From positions 1-64,000 of the forward strand of contig JALQPE010002768.1 in NCBI GenBank assembly GCA_030407315.1: a stretch of DNA of 64,000 nt, read 5' to 3'. The notes under the pieces were generated by a model. It did not search any database. It was not told the origin of the DNA and saw nothing but the letters and a program-made list of their open reading frames with translations. Positions within the stretch are counted from its first letter, which is position 1, and the number at the start of each line of letters is the position of its first letter. The translations under genes and the position numbers were made by a program. Origin of the DNA: Asparagopsis taxiformis (lineage: Eukaryota; Rhodophyta; Florideophyceae; Bonnemaisoniales; Bonnemaisoniaceae). Positions 53,381 to 63,833 of the stretch are shown here, piece after piece.

Positions 53381-54464
53381 GATGGAGAGGTACTTTATAA
53401 CGGCACAATAAACAGTAAAAGCGGTTTCTTGCTTACTGGCATTGATGTGATGAATCACTTAGAGATCGTGAACGGCAGAGGGCGATAACATTTGAAGCAC
53501 GAATGGCGCGGGCGAAGGATGTCGTGTTGCGACGTGAGAAGAGGGCAGAACAAGCTAACTACCGTAAGATGTGCAGGGAAAGGGAGGAAGAGGATAAAGA
53601 GAGACATGAGAAGTGGCTAACACTACGACATTCACGTCTCCGGTTACTGAACGAGACGAGGGGATTGCGTCGGATGCGGGCACGGCTAAAATCCAACGTA
53701 CATTGAACGGCTAGTAATGAGCTCTCTTCAGAATTAGTAGAAAATAAAGATTTCTTGAATTGCAGGCATCAACTATGAACCAGTATTTGCTCCACTGATG
53801 ATCACCAAGGGGATACTGGATGCCAACTTATTTGGTGGAACTGAGCCAGTTCCCAAGCTTCTCTTTCAATAAAAAGGGTTGGAAACGACGTGCGATCGTA
53901 TGGTGAACTGCATCCTGGAAGCACGAGGTCGAGTGAGGCTTCAATCTTTGTTTTTTCTTTAAATTTCCGTTTTGACCCACTATTAGCAACACGGATGATA
54001 GACTTCGCGCCAATCGCCACATCACAGTTCTCAGTATGCGGGCAGACCCCACACACCGTATATGACACAAATTGTTTGGAACTCACTCTCAGCCGTGAAC
54101 CTTATTTTGCATTCTCGAGTACAAGTGAGGAGGGCCGCGTTCGGAGCCATTGCCTTCTCTCGCTTTGTATTATGCGTCATTCCATAACTCTGATCTAGTC
54201 TCGAATGAAATCTGACTCTCGATGCTTCCGGGCGGAATTCGCTCAGTACGAAACAATTCAAAGTTGCAGTCATTAAAGCGATCCAAATGAACCGGTGACG
54301 AACTTCAATATCCACGAATTTCTATCGATACCAGTCTAAGTCTTGGAGAAATTCGTACTAACCCTTTCTCCAATTTGGAACTATGCGATGTGATTGATCC
54401 ACCAAACACCCAAGACACCTTGACCGAGCGAAAATTGAGGATTGAAAACTCTTCATGTTATTCA
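53381..54464. other. Transposon interior without recognised gene
   Basis: Holds the basic 67-codon frame at 53503-53706 (possible tail of the pogo-like transposase) and short frames on the minus strand with no known domain. Confidence 0.4.
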
Positions 54465-55916
54465 TAGAATTCAGAAGAGCGTCGTGATTTCGGTGATCCA
54501 CTGAACGACTCTGACTTCCTCTTCTCATTCTTTCGTCACTGCACTGTTCAGGAATTGCGAGGTATCGACAAAAAGTGGAATATGCGTGTGTCAGGTAACA
54601 AAACATCCCTCATTTCTCGTGCTCTCTTGAGAGCTAAGATAATGAAAGGGCCTTCAAGGAGTTTGAAAGATTTTCTCATGAAAGTAAAGGGGAGCAGAGA
54701 GAAAGTTCATGCATTTGGAAAGCAAATCGAACGCAGTCCGGAGATGATGTTCACAGCTCCCAAAAATGATACGTTGTTGGCACAACTGAGCAAAGAAGAG
54801 GCAGTTAAATTTCAGAATGTGTTGCGCAAAATGGATGACGGTAACTTTGGAAGTGTGCCAAATGCTCAGGCTCGAGTGGTACATGATTTGGATGATACAA
54901 GATATGAAACCAACGAATACCAAGGTGTTACAATTCCTTTCTCTGTTAATGAGTTTTCAGGGCTGGTTGTCATTCTGAGAGATGACCAAAGGGCAAAATC
55001 TGCTGCTCAACAAGCTACTCAATAAAGTTTGACCCGTTCACAGCTAGATCAGGGTCAATCAAGGGATTCTTTTTGAACAATTGTTGCTGAGAGGTATAAT
55101 AATGCAAATATAGTCTATGGAATTGATCTTCGTGGCAGGATTGATGACGTCGATTGTACAGCTCTTCCCAAAGTCCATCGAAGTGCACCTAGGCTCCGTA
55201 AAGCGTTTAGGGACGGACGGAAAGCATTCAGTGTGCATCTTTTCCTGTGGCAAAAGTCTGTAGAAAATGATCCTGATCGCTTCCCCGTATTCTTGAAGTA
55301 TACGGCAAACGGAGGGCTCACATCGGAGTCTATGAGAGCCTATATTGATTTCACTGCCAGCAAGCTTGGTTTACCAGAGAAAGACGACTCTTTCATCCGC
55401 CTAGTGACCAAAACTATTGACATAGGAGAAGATGAAAATGGATACGATGAGTTTGGTGGTGGCTCTGGACTGACTCACAAGAAAATTTCGCTCAATAATG
55501 GAAGTGCATCCCGAGATTCTCACTTCATGAACATATCAGACGTCAAATACAATGAAAAGGAAGAAAGTGTGGATTTGGAAGGTGGAATGTTCATGCAGAC
55601 ATGTGAAAAAATTGGTAGTATACTCGACATGAAAAAGCAGGAGTTTGGGTCTTAATTTGCTCCGAATAGGGGTGTCACAGACGCAGGGGATAAGGCAATC
55701 GAGCAGAGTGGGATCGGTAAAATGCTGCGAATGGCGGTGAGACAAGAAGAGTTTATTCCTCTGCTTGAGAAGGCTACCAAGCGTCTTCAAAACGCAGAGA
55801 AGACAGGGAATGAAAGATTAATCTTTTTTGGAAGGAAAAATGTCAATATGATGGAAGCTCGATGCTTGAAAGTATTGGAACAAGATGCAGAGAAGGAAAC
55901 GTCTGATTGCGTATAG
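54465..55916 (+). pseudogene. SAP-like DNA-binding protein gene of the transposon, broken
   Basis: Open from about 54465 as DPLNDSDFLFSFFRH, with TVQELRGIDKKWNMRVSGNK and LISRAL, a SAP-domain-like pattern (L...L...W.VSGNK..LI.R). The frame stops at 55023-55025, is open again from about 55085 (VAERYNNANIVYGIDLRGRI...FSVHLFLWQKS), stops at 55655 and resumes in another frame to 55916 (EEFIPLLEKATKRL). These breaks could be mutations or unrecognised introns. It faces the Harbinger transposase with 6 bp between the stops. PIF/Harbinger elements commonly carry a second DNA-binding protein gene besides the transposase, usually Myb/SANT; here it seems SAP-like. No catalytic motif is seen. Confidence 0.5.
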
Positions 55917-55922
55917 ATGATC

Positions 55923-58568
55923 CTATTGATGCACCAATCCATTTGATCGCGGTCTACGTCGACCGCTTTCCCAAACAATATCTCTTAGTAAATCTCTATT
56001 CTGTGAAACAGATTTTGTACTGTGATTGTCTGGAAAAAATACAGAACCTTGTAGACTGTTTGACATCTTGACCATTTCACGCTTCCACTCTTCAGTTTCG
56101 ACTTCGATTTCCAAATTATCTGCACTTGTGCTAGGATGTGCATCTCCAAACCTATCGGTGCGATCAATACAAAAGTTGTGCAATTTCATACATACACGAA
56201 CTATTCTTGCGTAAGACTGTAGCGAATAACGAAGTGCACTATTCAGTATTCCCAGCTATTCACAAGCTTTCCAAATGCTTGCTCCACATGTACTCTCATC
56301 ACAGACAAAAAGTAATTGAATACATCTTCTTTTTCTCCACTTTGCGACCTTGCATATGGTGTCAATAGAAATTCAGAGCATACATAAGCTTCGTCTCCAC
56401 AGATCCAGAATTCTGATGGTAGTTTCCCTTCACTCAAGTACGTACTTAAACTAGAAACCGAGTGCGCGAATGCATCGTGTGTCGAACCAACGCACCTAGA
56501 AGAATAAGATAAAAATCGATAGTCAGAATCCACTAACGCTTGCACAGGAAGTGCATAATAACCTTTCCGACAGAAGTACGCTGCAGGACGTTGATCTCTT
56601 TTTGGCTTCATAATTTCGATTGTTATTGTAGGACCTTAGCCCTTGTAGATGGATTATACCTCCGAGGAGGATTAGAGGATAGGGATAAGGCTTCGAACTC
56701 ACGAGTGAGAGCACCGATTCAACGAGGTTGGTGCCTCGTGCGATCCTAGTAGCCCGAGGGCTGTGTCGGGTGGATCGATCCCTCGGAGCCCGGACACCTG
56801 TCTCCCAACCCGGTAGCGGGTGGTAGAGCGGGGTCCAGGACGGCTGGATTTAACCTGCCGGAGGGATCTATCAGCCGTGGCCGTCCTCAACCCACTGAAG
56901 GGTTAACTAGGCACTTAGCGCGATGGATCCCCGCGGGGATTGTGGTCGCCTCCACGCGTGGTTTTCACACGTCGTAGTCCGCAACTGTGATACCACTGAC
57001 GGCAGCGGTCGGGACCGTTTGAAAAGCCTGCGGGCGTTGGCTTCGGTTGACCGGCTGGGGGTGCCAACCGACAGCACTCCCAGTCGGTGGCCTTGTCCCG
57101 GTGGGCGGAAGGCCCCTCCCGGTCGCCTAGCGGCGTTAAAAGAAGCGGGAAGGTTCTCCACTACCGTGGAGACGAAATGCCCTAGTGTAATCCACGTGCA
57201 CTCCCGCCGGAGGGGGCTCGCAGCGGGCAATTGGGGAAATGTGCGAGCGATCCCCAATTGGAGATCGAAACGGAGCAGCGGGTATCCGGTAAGGGAACTG
57301 CCGCCGCCGTTTAGTTGTAAGTTAAACGACCACGGTCGAAAGATTTGGAACCGAGACGATCTGCCTTTATTGTAGCTTAGTGGTCAATCCGTTGACCTTA
57401 AATGGTCAACGAGACTGCCGGGACTGGACCAGGACCAATGGTCCCGGTCCGGCGTCCAATGGACCTTTTGGGGTGTTTATGCGGCCCAGGGGCCTTACAG
57501 AGTAAGGTGCTACGTTGCTACGTGTAAACTAATAGAAACGGCTAGCCGGAACATACACGTGCACAACTGTAACGGGAGAATCCCCCCGCTCGCACACGGG
57601 TGTGACTAATCGCGCCTATATCGCTACACGTTGCGCGCTCGCCGAAGGGTCCCGCGCAAGCAATGTGGCCCGGTGCCAATGAAAGGCGGCACGCGCCCAT
57701 TCGCCCTTGGGCGACAATTGCCTTGCCACGTCACCGCGGCCATTGATTCCCAACGCGGCTCTTCACGACTGATTCCTTATCGAACACCCACTCACGCTCT
57801 CGAGCGTACCGCTAACGCGACCCCTCCTGGCGCCCATTCCAGACGCCTGGAATTATCCTCCCGCGACCGCTCGCAGCGCAATACGGGACGAGTCCCACAG
57901 TTATTCCATCCAATGCACCAACACAGCCAGTGAGTGGATTGAGATACCTTCGTAACGTCTGGAACCTTCTCGAAATATCCTGCAGCTCTTCGTGTCTATT
58001 GGGAAGTCCAGGGAGCTTCAATGTATGCATTAGCATACCACGTACTTCATGGAAGTACTTATATAATTATGGATTTGAAACTTTGAACGAAACAGTTAGG
58101 TATAAGTAATTTGCGCCTGCAAGCATACGAATACATATTGCTATTTTGATTGGAATTGGAACTGTTGTGCAGCCGCTATAGTTTCTTTGCTCTCCGCTGT
58201 TTGCACTTTTTTTCGTTCTCCAGAATCGCAACCAGGTCTGCGAATGTCTTTCTTGGCATCCGATAAAGCGCACAGAAGGCAGGGTCGCTAAGGAGATTGG
58301 TGACATGATCGAATGGCACTATTGGCCTCGACACAGGTTGCGTATTCCCTGCAGATAAAATTTTCCTCCTCTTCCTCCTTCGTCGCATCCATATCAATAC
58401 AACAAAGGCAAAGTAATCTGTGATGGAAAGCTCGGAATTGATCTGACCTACAATTTCGTCTTTTGCAATTTGGTGCGACGTTTGCGTGGTGTCCATTACA
58501 GACCACCTGGACTCTGGCGAAGGGATGATGTGCTTTTCTGACTGCGTGATGGAATTGATGAGATTCAT
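55923..58568 (-). pseudogene. PIF/Harbinger transposase, broken and interrupted by a solo LTR
   Basis: From the ATG at 58568 the N-terminal part includes FCALYRMPRKTFADLVAIL. The frame shifts near 58180 and again near 58065 (IPIKIAICIRMLAGANYL, then YKYFHEVRGMLMHTLKLP). The first catalytic Asp is in GCVGALDGIT, directly followed by the 1273-bp solo LTR. Past it the frame resumes as IEIMKPKRDQRPAAYFCRKGYYALPVQALVD (second Asp). EFWICGDEAYVCSEFLLTPY and the catalytic Glu in HVEQAFGKLVNSW follow. A 1-bp deletion near 56245 shifts the last part (VCMKLHNFCID). Cutting out the insert and one GTTAT copy restores continuity across the joint exactly, so the insertion hit a coding sequence. Confidence 0.85.
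56627..57899. mobile_element. Solo LTR, 1273 bp, inserted in the Harbinger transposase
   Basis: Begins TGTAGGACC and ends GAGTCCCACA (TG...CA with an 8-bp imperfect terminal inverted repeat TGTAGGAC/GTCCCACA). It is flanked by the 5-bp duplication GTTAT (56622-56626 and 57900-57904). It contains no reverse transcriptase and no second LTR, so it fits a solo LTR left by recombination. It is clearly more GC-rich than its surroundings and rich in short hairpins, for example TTGACC/GGTCAA near 57395 and GGGACGAGTCCC at the 3' end. A non-autonomous DNA element is the alternative. It does not resemble the Copia or Gypsy LTR of this window, and its orientation is unknown. Confidence 0.7.
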
Positions 58569-58839
58569 TCTTCACAACGGGGGGATCAGTTATCCAAAGA
58601 TAGTTTCGAATGATACGATTTGCTTGGAGATGTGCCGATTTGGAGTTCAATGAATTCACCCCGCGAATGATAACAGGGATGTGAAAAGGCTCCTGAGGAT
58701 ACTGTTTCAGTTGACGATTGCGGCGCTGATAGCTTACAAATCTGTCCAGTCACGAACGTACAAGTACTTTCGAACTTACGTCTTGGTCATTCAAGATTTA
58801 GTTTAATGACTGACACAAAATACCACAAAACAGCCCAGT

Positions 58840-58888
58840 TTTCGTTCATGCATGTCCATGCATGCACGTTCATTTCCTTTGAAGGCCC
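58840..58888 (-). repeat. Right terminal inverted repeat of the Harbinger element
   Basis: Partner of 51526-51578 on the other strand. It contains the small internal palindrome CATGCATGTCCATGCATG near 58847. Confidence 0.5.
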
Positions 58889-58891
58889 TCA

Positions 58892-61050
58892 CTACCGCTG
58901 TATCGCCTGATGACCACCTGGGGAGCTTCGTTGAATGTTTTTCTACCCGGTGAGACTGGTCTAATGTAGAAATCATCAGTACTCAGAAGATCCAATAGTT
59001 GATTACCAGACGACCTTGACAATCTACAGCAAGCAATGAACAAAACATTACGTCAGGCGAGACTTGCGGACGCCAACCATCAAAGTCGCCAGCATTTTGC
59101 TGAGATAGTCCTGAAATTGATACAATATTGTACACCTGTATTCCGCGTGTACTGCACACGCACTTCATCGCGAGCAGACCGGTTTGTTGGAGAGGATACA
59201 ACTATGCCTCACGTCGGCAAAATAAGTACCTGACAATGGCGGGGTTCTGCTGTCCGTCCGAGAATCGGATCGATATTTCAGCGCGGGATGGGATAGAATA
59301 CCATCCAGTTTCGGGGAAGGCTGCAGCAACTACCATCCAGTCGTGACGTCCGAGGATCGTTTTGCGTTCTAGACGTGTGGTATTCTAGAAGATGGAGCAG
59401 AAACTCCGCATGCCACCGGCTGTATAAAACATGGCATTTCCACACACCCTCACACGCTGTGTGGCTTATCGCTCCACAATAGCCTCATACCGATCTTTCC
59501 ACGCAAATTGGATTCCGGACGTCACAATTGGACAACTTGCACATAGATGTCCGTCAAACTCCCGGCCACAACTTAAATACCCATGACCACATTCCAAACC
59601 CAGACTTATTTCCATCCCCACAGTGCCGCAGCTCGAGTACAATCAGCCCCTATGTACAATCTACACAAAGCATATACCGCAGGAAATCACCAGACAACCC
59701 ATTCCGCTTGCAGCGGAACATAAACCATGTCATACCAACCAACCGCGGTCACTACGCACCCATTCGTTCCCCGGGAAAACCATAGTATTCTCCCCACCCG
59801 CCACACCAGGAATCCACAATCCACCACGCGCATTACAGCTGGAGTGCCGCCCGCACGTCGGACAGCGCAAGTCCCGATCAAGACCGCTGCCTCCACAGGC
59901 ATCCCAAAGCCCCGCATCCGACGCAGGCGCCATCTCAGTCGGCAGTGCTAACAGCCGGTCTGCACGGTCCGAGCCACGCGCATCGCGCACGGGGCAGCAG
60001 ATTCGACCGGGATAGCGCGTTGCAATGTATCGCGTCCAGCGCGGGGATGCACAACGCGTCGTGTGCATCGGCGCATTTGTACCGCGACGACAAACTGACG
60101 GTGCAGCGCGCCGTAACGTGGCGATGTGTCCGCGTGGACACGACGACACGGACGCACTGCGCGACGCAGCATTTCGGATTCCACGTGTGAGGATTTGAAA
60201 AATATTTGTGCGCGCTGAATAATTGGCGCGGCTATCGTTGCGGGAAAGCTGGCAGCGCTCGGTGCTATGGCCGTGTGGGTGCAGATGGATCTGGCGCGGT
60301 ATCGTAGCTGCTACGTTCGAGATTTGTACGACTCGGGTTCCGCAGGCTCTTCGGGCACTGGATGGTTTATTGTTTTATATACGGAGGTGTTAGGCGTTGC
60401 AGCGTTGCCGCTAGGTGTTGGTTTTACTAGCAATGATAGATCGTTTTATACTTCTCGGCAGTGCGCATTGTACTGTTGAGCGATTTTCTTGCTAATTTTC
60501 CTAGTTGTATAGTGCCATGTTGGCGATTTGCGTTTGTAGAGTAGATGCGATTCATTGCGAACAGATTGGTTTCACGTTTCTGTCAGTGTTACGTTGTCGT
60601 ATTCTAAACCGCACGAATCAAAAGACGATGAGCGCAAACAAGAACAAATCCACCCCTTTGTTCTCCAGCCAATACACATCCGGTAAAACAGATAAAACAA
60701 CTTCCTGTGGTACGCGTCCATCAATGTCATCCATCCATAACTGCAGCATTCATTGAAGCCATTTCGATGTCCTAAAAAGGTCTAGATAACTTTCGCATGT
60801 TTTCATCATCCACTGCCCGGGTCATGCCTCACCTTGTGACGTAGAGGGCCGTATCATCTCTGTCAGCGCACCATGTCACCAGTTCTTATATCATTTTGGT
60901 CAAACTTAAAACAGATAAAGAGCACTGTGTATATGTCGCTGATTTCACTCGCCTCGTCCTCAAATCCTCTTAATGAGGCTCGTATCCGCGCAGTGTCATC
61001 TCGCGTCTGGCACCTCTCAACGAGCATCATTTGTCTAGTACGTCGCTAAC
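58892..61050. other. Intergenic, GC-rich stretch, no convincing gene
   Basis: Region upstream of the alginate-lyase-like gene. 59800-60200 is GC-rich with several overlapping open frames on both strands, none with a recognisable domain; the overlap on all frames points to composition bias. The last few hundred bases should hold the promoter for 61051. Confidence 0.45.
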
Positions 61051-63417
61051 ATGGCCGGTCAGTTCGTGATGGCCTTTCTTCGAAAAAAATCAGAGGCGCT
61101 TTCAACACGACGTCTGCGCAAGAGCATTTACATGCATTCAATGCATCATTTTCTCAGCAAGCGCGGCTTTCGAAAAGTACTTTCAATTGTCATCTTTGCG
61201 ATGTTCTGTTTCTTCCATCTTGTGTACTTCCGCTCGATCGACGACCGCGCCAGCCAAACTATCCCCGAAGACATTTACAGCCTTCCGACCACGACCAAGA
61301 AGTTTATTCTCTTCCGATCGATCGGAAACGATCTTCCGCCGCGTCACGAGAGGGGTCAGTCGTATACCAACCTCAAATTTATCCTCGAGAATGAGAGACA
61401 CTTTCCGGACATGGACGTGCGATGGCTGGTCAACAGAATTCTCGATGAGAAGACGGAGCGAAAGATCATCAAACTGCTTAAAAAACACAAGCAGCATTTC
61501 CTTGTGGACCGCGTCAATCTCACAGAGTATTCTGCCATTCCTATGAATCTCGATCGAAAGGACGAGTTGGACATTCTGCATTTGCGATCGCTCCCTTATG
61601 CCGGCTATGGAGGCTTCTACCTCGATGAAGTGCACCATGACAGGAACTTGTACATAATGAACAACAATGGCGCACGTAATAAAATGTTGTTCGCTGGAAA
61701 AGCCTCGGGTGCACAGTACATCCTTCCGTGGGATGGAAATTGTTTTCTGACTGAAAACGCCTGGGATGCCATCGTCAAAGGCGTTGAGAGGGTGGAGAAA
61801 GAGTGGAAGACCAAAAAATGTCTCTCGTACAAGTACTTTTCCGTTCCGATGGCTCGAATGAAGAATAACACTGCTCTTCTAGATGCAAACTATAAAAAAG
61901 AAGCAAAGGAAGAACCACAATTAATTTTCCACACAGATGCCAAAGAAATCTTTGATCCAACCAAGCGCTACGGCCGAATTCCAAAAGTCGACCTACTGCA
62001 GCGCATAGGCGTGCCAGGATGGTGGGACGGCAAATGGTTTCCACAGGCCGAACTTTCCAACGATGTGCCCTGCAAACGGTCGGTGCAGTCTGTCGGGTGG
62101 GTGGCTCGTCTCTTTTCCGGCAAGGCGAAACTAGAATATTCGACGTCGAAAGCAAAACGAGCCAACGCGAGAACCTCGGGCGTGTGGAATGCACTGGCAA
62201 CTGCTGATAGTCTTGTCGCGAAGAGGCTTCACAAGTTTTCGAATCAGACACTGTTGTTCTACGACAAAAAAGGATTGGAGGAACACAAAAGCGAGTTTCG
62301 ACAGGATCCCAATTCAGCAGCTTTTGCCGTGGTGAAGCATTTGATCTATCTTGGAGAGGCGGAACTGTCGCGAAAGGCAGTTTATTCCGTTGTACAGGAC
62401 GAAAAAGATGAGCAAGGGAAACAGCAACTTGAAGTGGAAAGCCTTGAGGATGTTCAGGACTTTTTCGCATTTTCGGAACGTTGCGGTCTTGACGAAGAGA
62501 CTTTGAGACGGGATTGGGAAAGAAGCGCTCCCAATTTAGATCGCATTGCCATGACGGACTTTGCAAGGAACACTACTATTCTTGCGTTGACCAGTTTTAT
62601 GACGGATGACTTGAAGTACGCCAAGAAAGCATCGAAACTGTTCAAACAATGGTTCGTCGACGAGGACACTCGCATGAACCCGCATATGCAGAGCGCCGGC
62701 ATCAAATTCCAGAATCGCTCCGAGGAGGGTACCTCAGCTGCGTTCTTGGACACGGTCGATTTAGGTTATCTGCTCGACGCGTTCCGAATCATCGATGATA
62801 TGGGCGCTGTTGACGCGTCGGAGCGACGCGAAGTGATGCGATGGTTTAAAGAATTTTCACAATACTTGGAGAAATCGTCACAGGGATCATCCGGGTTTAG
62901 GAATCCTGGATACATTGGAACGTACTATGACCTGCAGTTGGGTTCAATCTACGCTTTCCTCAACGACGTGAAACGACTCACTGTGTTGGTTCAACAGAGC
63001 GCCGGCAGAATATTCAACCAGTTTGACCGGTCTAAAGAGAAGGAATATAGCGCGTGTAGCGAAATACATACGTTCAACTCCTGGGGAAGGCTTGTCACGC
63101 TCGGGCGAAAGATGGGTATTATGCTTCACGAAACGTCCAGGAAGAAGGAAAACATGCCGTTGCTACAGAGAGCTGTGGATGTACGATTGAAGCCACTTAT
63201 TAGAAAACTATCAGAGTATGGCGGTGGCGAAAGTGCATCGTTAGGACACGAAGTTGGGCCGTACTTATATTGGCTTTATAAGACGATCTATTCGGATTTC
63301 GAAGTACCCGGTTTGGACGCTCCGACCGCTCATTATTTGAAGGCATCGCCTGTGTTGCACAGAGTTTTCAGAGTTCCGCCATTTTGGAATCTTGGGCTAG
63401 TGGAGGTAAAGAGGTGA
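61051..63417 (+). CDS. Type II membrane protein: glycosyltransferase-like region plus alginate-lyase-like domain
   Basis: 788 residues from the ATG at 61051. A basic N-terminal tail precedes one membrane anchor at about 43-60 (VLSIVIFAMFCFFHLVYF), as in Golgi type II enzymes. Residues about 85-300 (FILFRSIGNDLPPRHE, RWLVNRILDE, NNGARNKML, LPWDGNCF near 228) look like a nucleotide-sugar glycosyltransferase of GT-A type, but DGN replaces the usual DXD. Residues about 490-740 resemble the alginate lyase family (FARNTTILALTSFMTDD..A, FKEFSQYL, GTYYDLQLGSIYAFL near 625). In bacterial relatives NNHGXWYD contains the catalytic Asn-His; here it is PGYIGTYYD, so the His is missing and lyase activity is doubtful. 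A role in cell-wall or matrix polysaccharide making is inferred. No intron is needed. Confidence 0.75.
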   Translation: MAGQFVMAFLRKKSEALSTRRLRKSIYMHSMHHFLSKRGFRKVLSIVIFAMFCFFHLVYFRSIDDRASQTIPEDIYSLPTTTKKFILFRSIGNDLPPRHERGQSYTNLKFILENERHFPDMDVRWLVNRILDEKTERKIIKLLKKHKQHFLVDRVNLTEYSAIPMNLDRKDELDILHLRSLPYAGYGGFYLDEVHHDRNLYIMNNNGARNKMLFAGKASGAQYILPWDGNCFLTENAWDAIVKGVERVEKEWKTKKCLSYKYFSVPMARMKNNTALLDANYKKEAKEEPQLIFHTDAKEIFDPTKRYGRIPKVDLLQRIGVPGWWDGKWFPQAELSNDVPCKRSVQSVGWVARLFSGKAKLEYSTSKAKRANARTSGVWNALATADSLVAKRLHKFSNQTLLFYDKKGLEEHKSEFRQDPNSAAFAVVKHLIYLGEAELSRKAVYSVVQDEKDEQGKQQLEVESLEDVQDFFAFSERCGLDEETLRRDWERSAPNLDRIAMTDFARNTTILALTSFMTDDLKYAKKASKLFKQWFVDEDTRMNPHMQSAGIKFQNRSEEGTSAAFLDTVDLGYLLDAFRIIDDMGAVDASERREVMRWFKEFSQYLEKSSQGSSGFRNPGYIGTYYDLQLGSIYAFLNDVKRLTVLVQQSAGRIFNQFDRSKEKEYSACSEIHTFNSWGRLVTLGRKMGIMLHETSRKKENMPLLQRAVDVRLKPLIRKLSEYGGGESASLGHEVGPYLYWLYKTIYSDFEVPGLDAPTAHYLKASPVLHRVFRVPPFWNLGLVEVKR

Positions 63418-63833
63418 GCTACATTGGTGAAGGAAAACATACAGAAACAGATGCGAGTTGCGCCGGTTCTAAAAATTATAGCCTTACTGGTTTTGCGTGT
63501 GTTTGTCTTTTCATTGTTTGCTCTTCAGCATGTATGCAAACTTTCAGTTTGTTGTTTTGTCTTTCAATCTCCAGACCCGATGAAGAGAGGAAAAGAGATG
63601 CGAAAAGGATTTGTCCAATAGACACATAGTAAGGATCAAACAGTGTAATAAAAAATGACATGCTGCTGTGGAGGAATAGCCAATACTAGAGATACTACAT
63701 CGATGTAATCGAAGGGTGCAAAGCATAGTTATCTTTGACCAGATGACAACAACATCTACTCAACACAAAACAAGGTACAGTATCTCATGAGTCTAGGAAA
63801 AGTATGACCGAAGGGAACAAATGACGTACTTCC
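63418..63833. other. 3' intergenic spacer
   Basis: About 415 bp between two convergent stop codons, AT-rich with short frames only. Confidence 0.4.

Larger units (their letters stand above)
51526..58888 (-). mobile_element. Degenerate PIF/Harbinger DNA transposon with nested insertions
   Basis: The ends are imperfect inverted repeats: GGGCCTTC at 51526-51533 and its complement GAAGGCCC at 58881-58888. Inside them AAATGAA and further GTGCATGCA-type bases also match with small gaps. TCA flanks both ends (51523-51525 and 58889-58891), a 3-bp duplication as expected for the superfamily, although TWA is the usual choice. Inside are a broken Harbinger transposase (minus), a convergent broken SAP-like gene (plus), a pogo-like transposase pseudogene and a solo LTR. 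The element is 7.36 kb as found, about 6.1 kb without the solo LTR. All genes are broken, so it cannot move by itself. Boundary assignment is the uncertain part. Confidence 0.5.

Noticed and set aside
57365..57415. tRNA-like stretch TAGCTTAGTGG plus a TTGACC/GGTCAA hairpin with TTAAAT loop
   Set aside because: No acceptor stem and no T-arm at the right distance; treated as part of the solo LTR.
59528..60190. Several overlapping open frames on both strands
   Set aside because: All six frames are partly open because the stretch is GC-rich; no domain and no consistent start.
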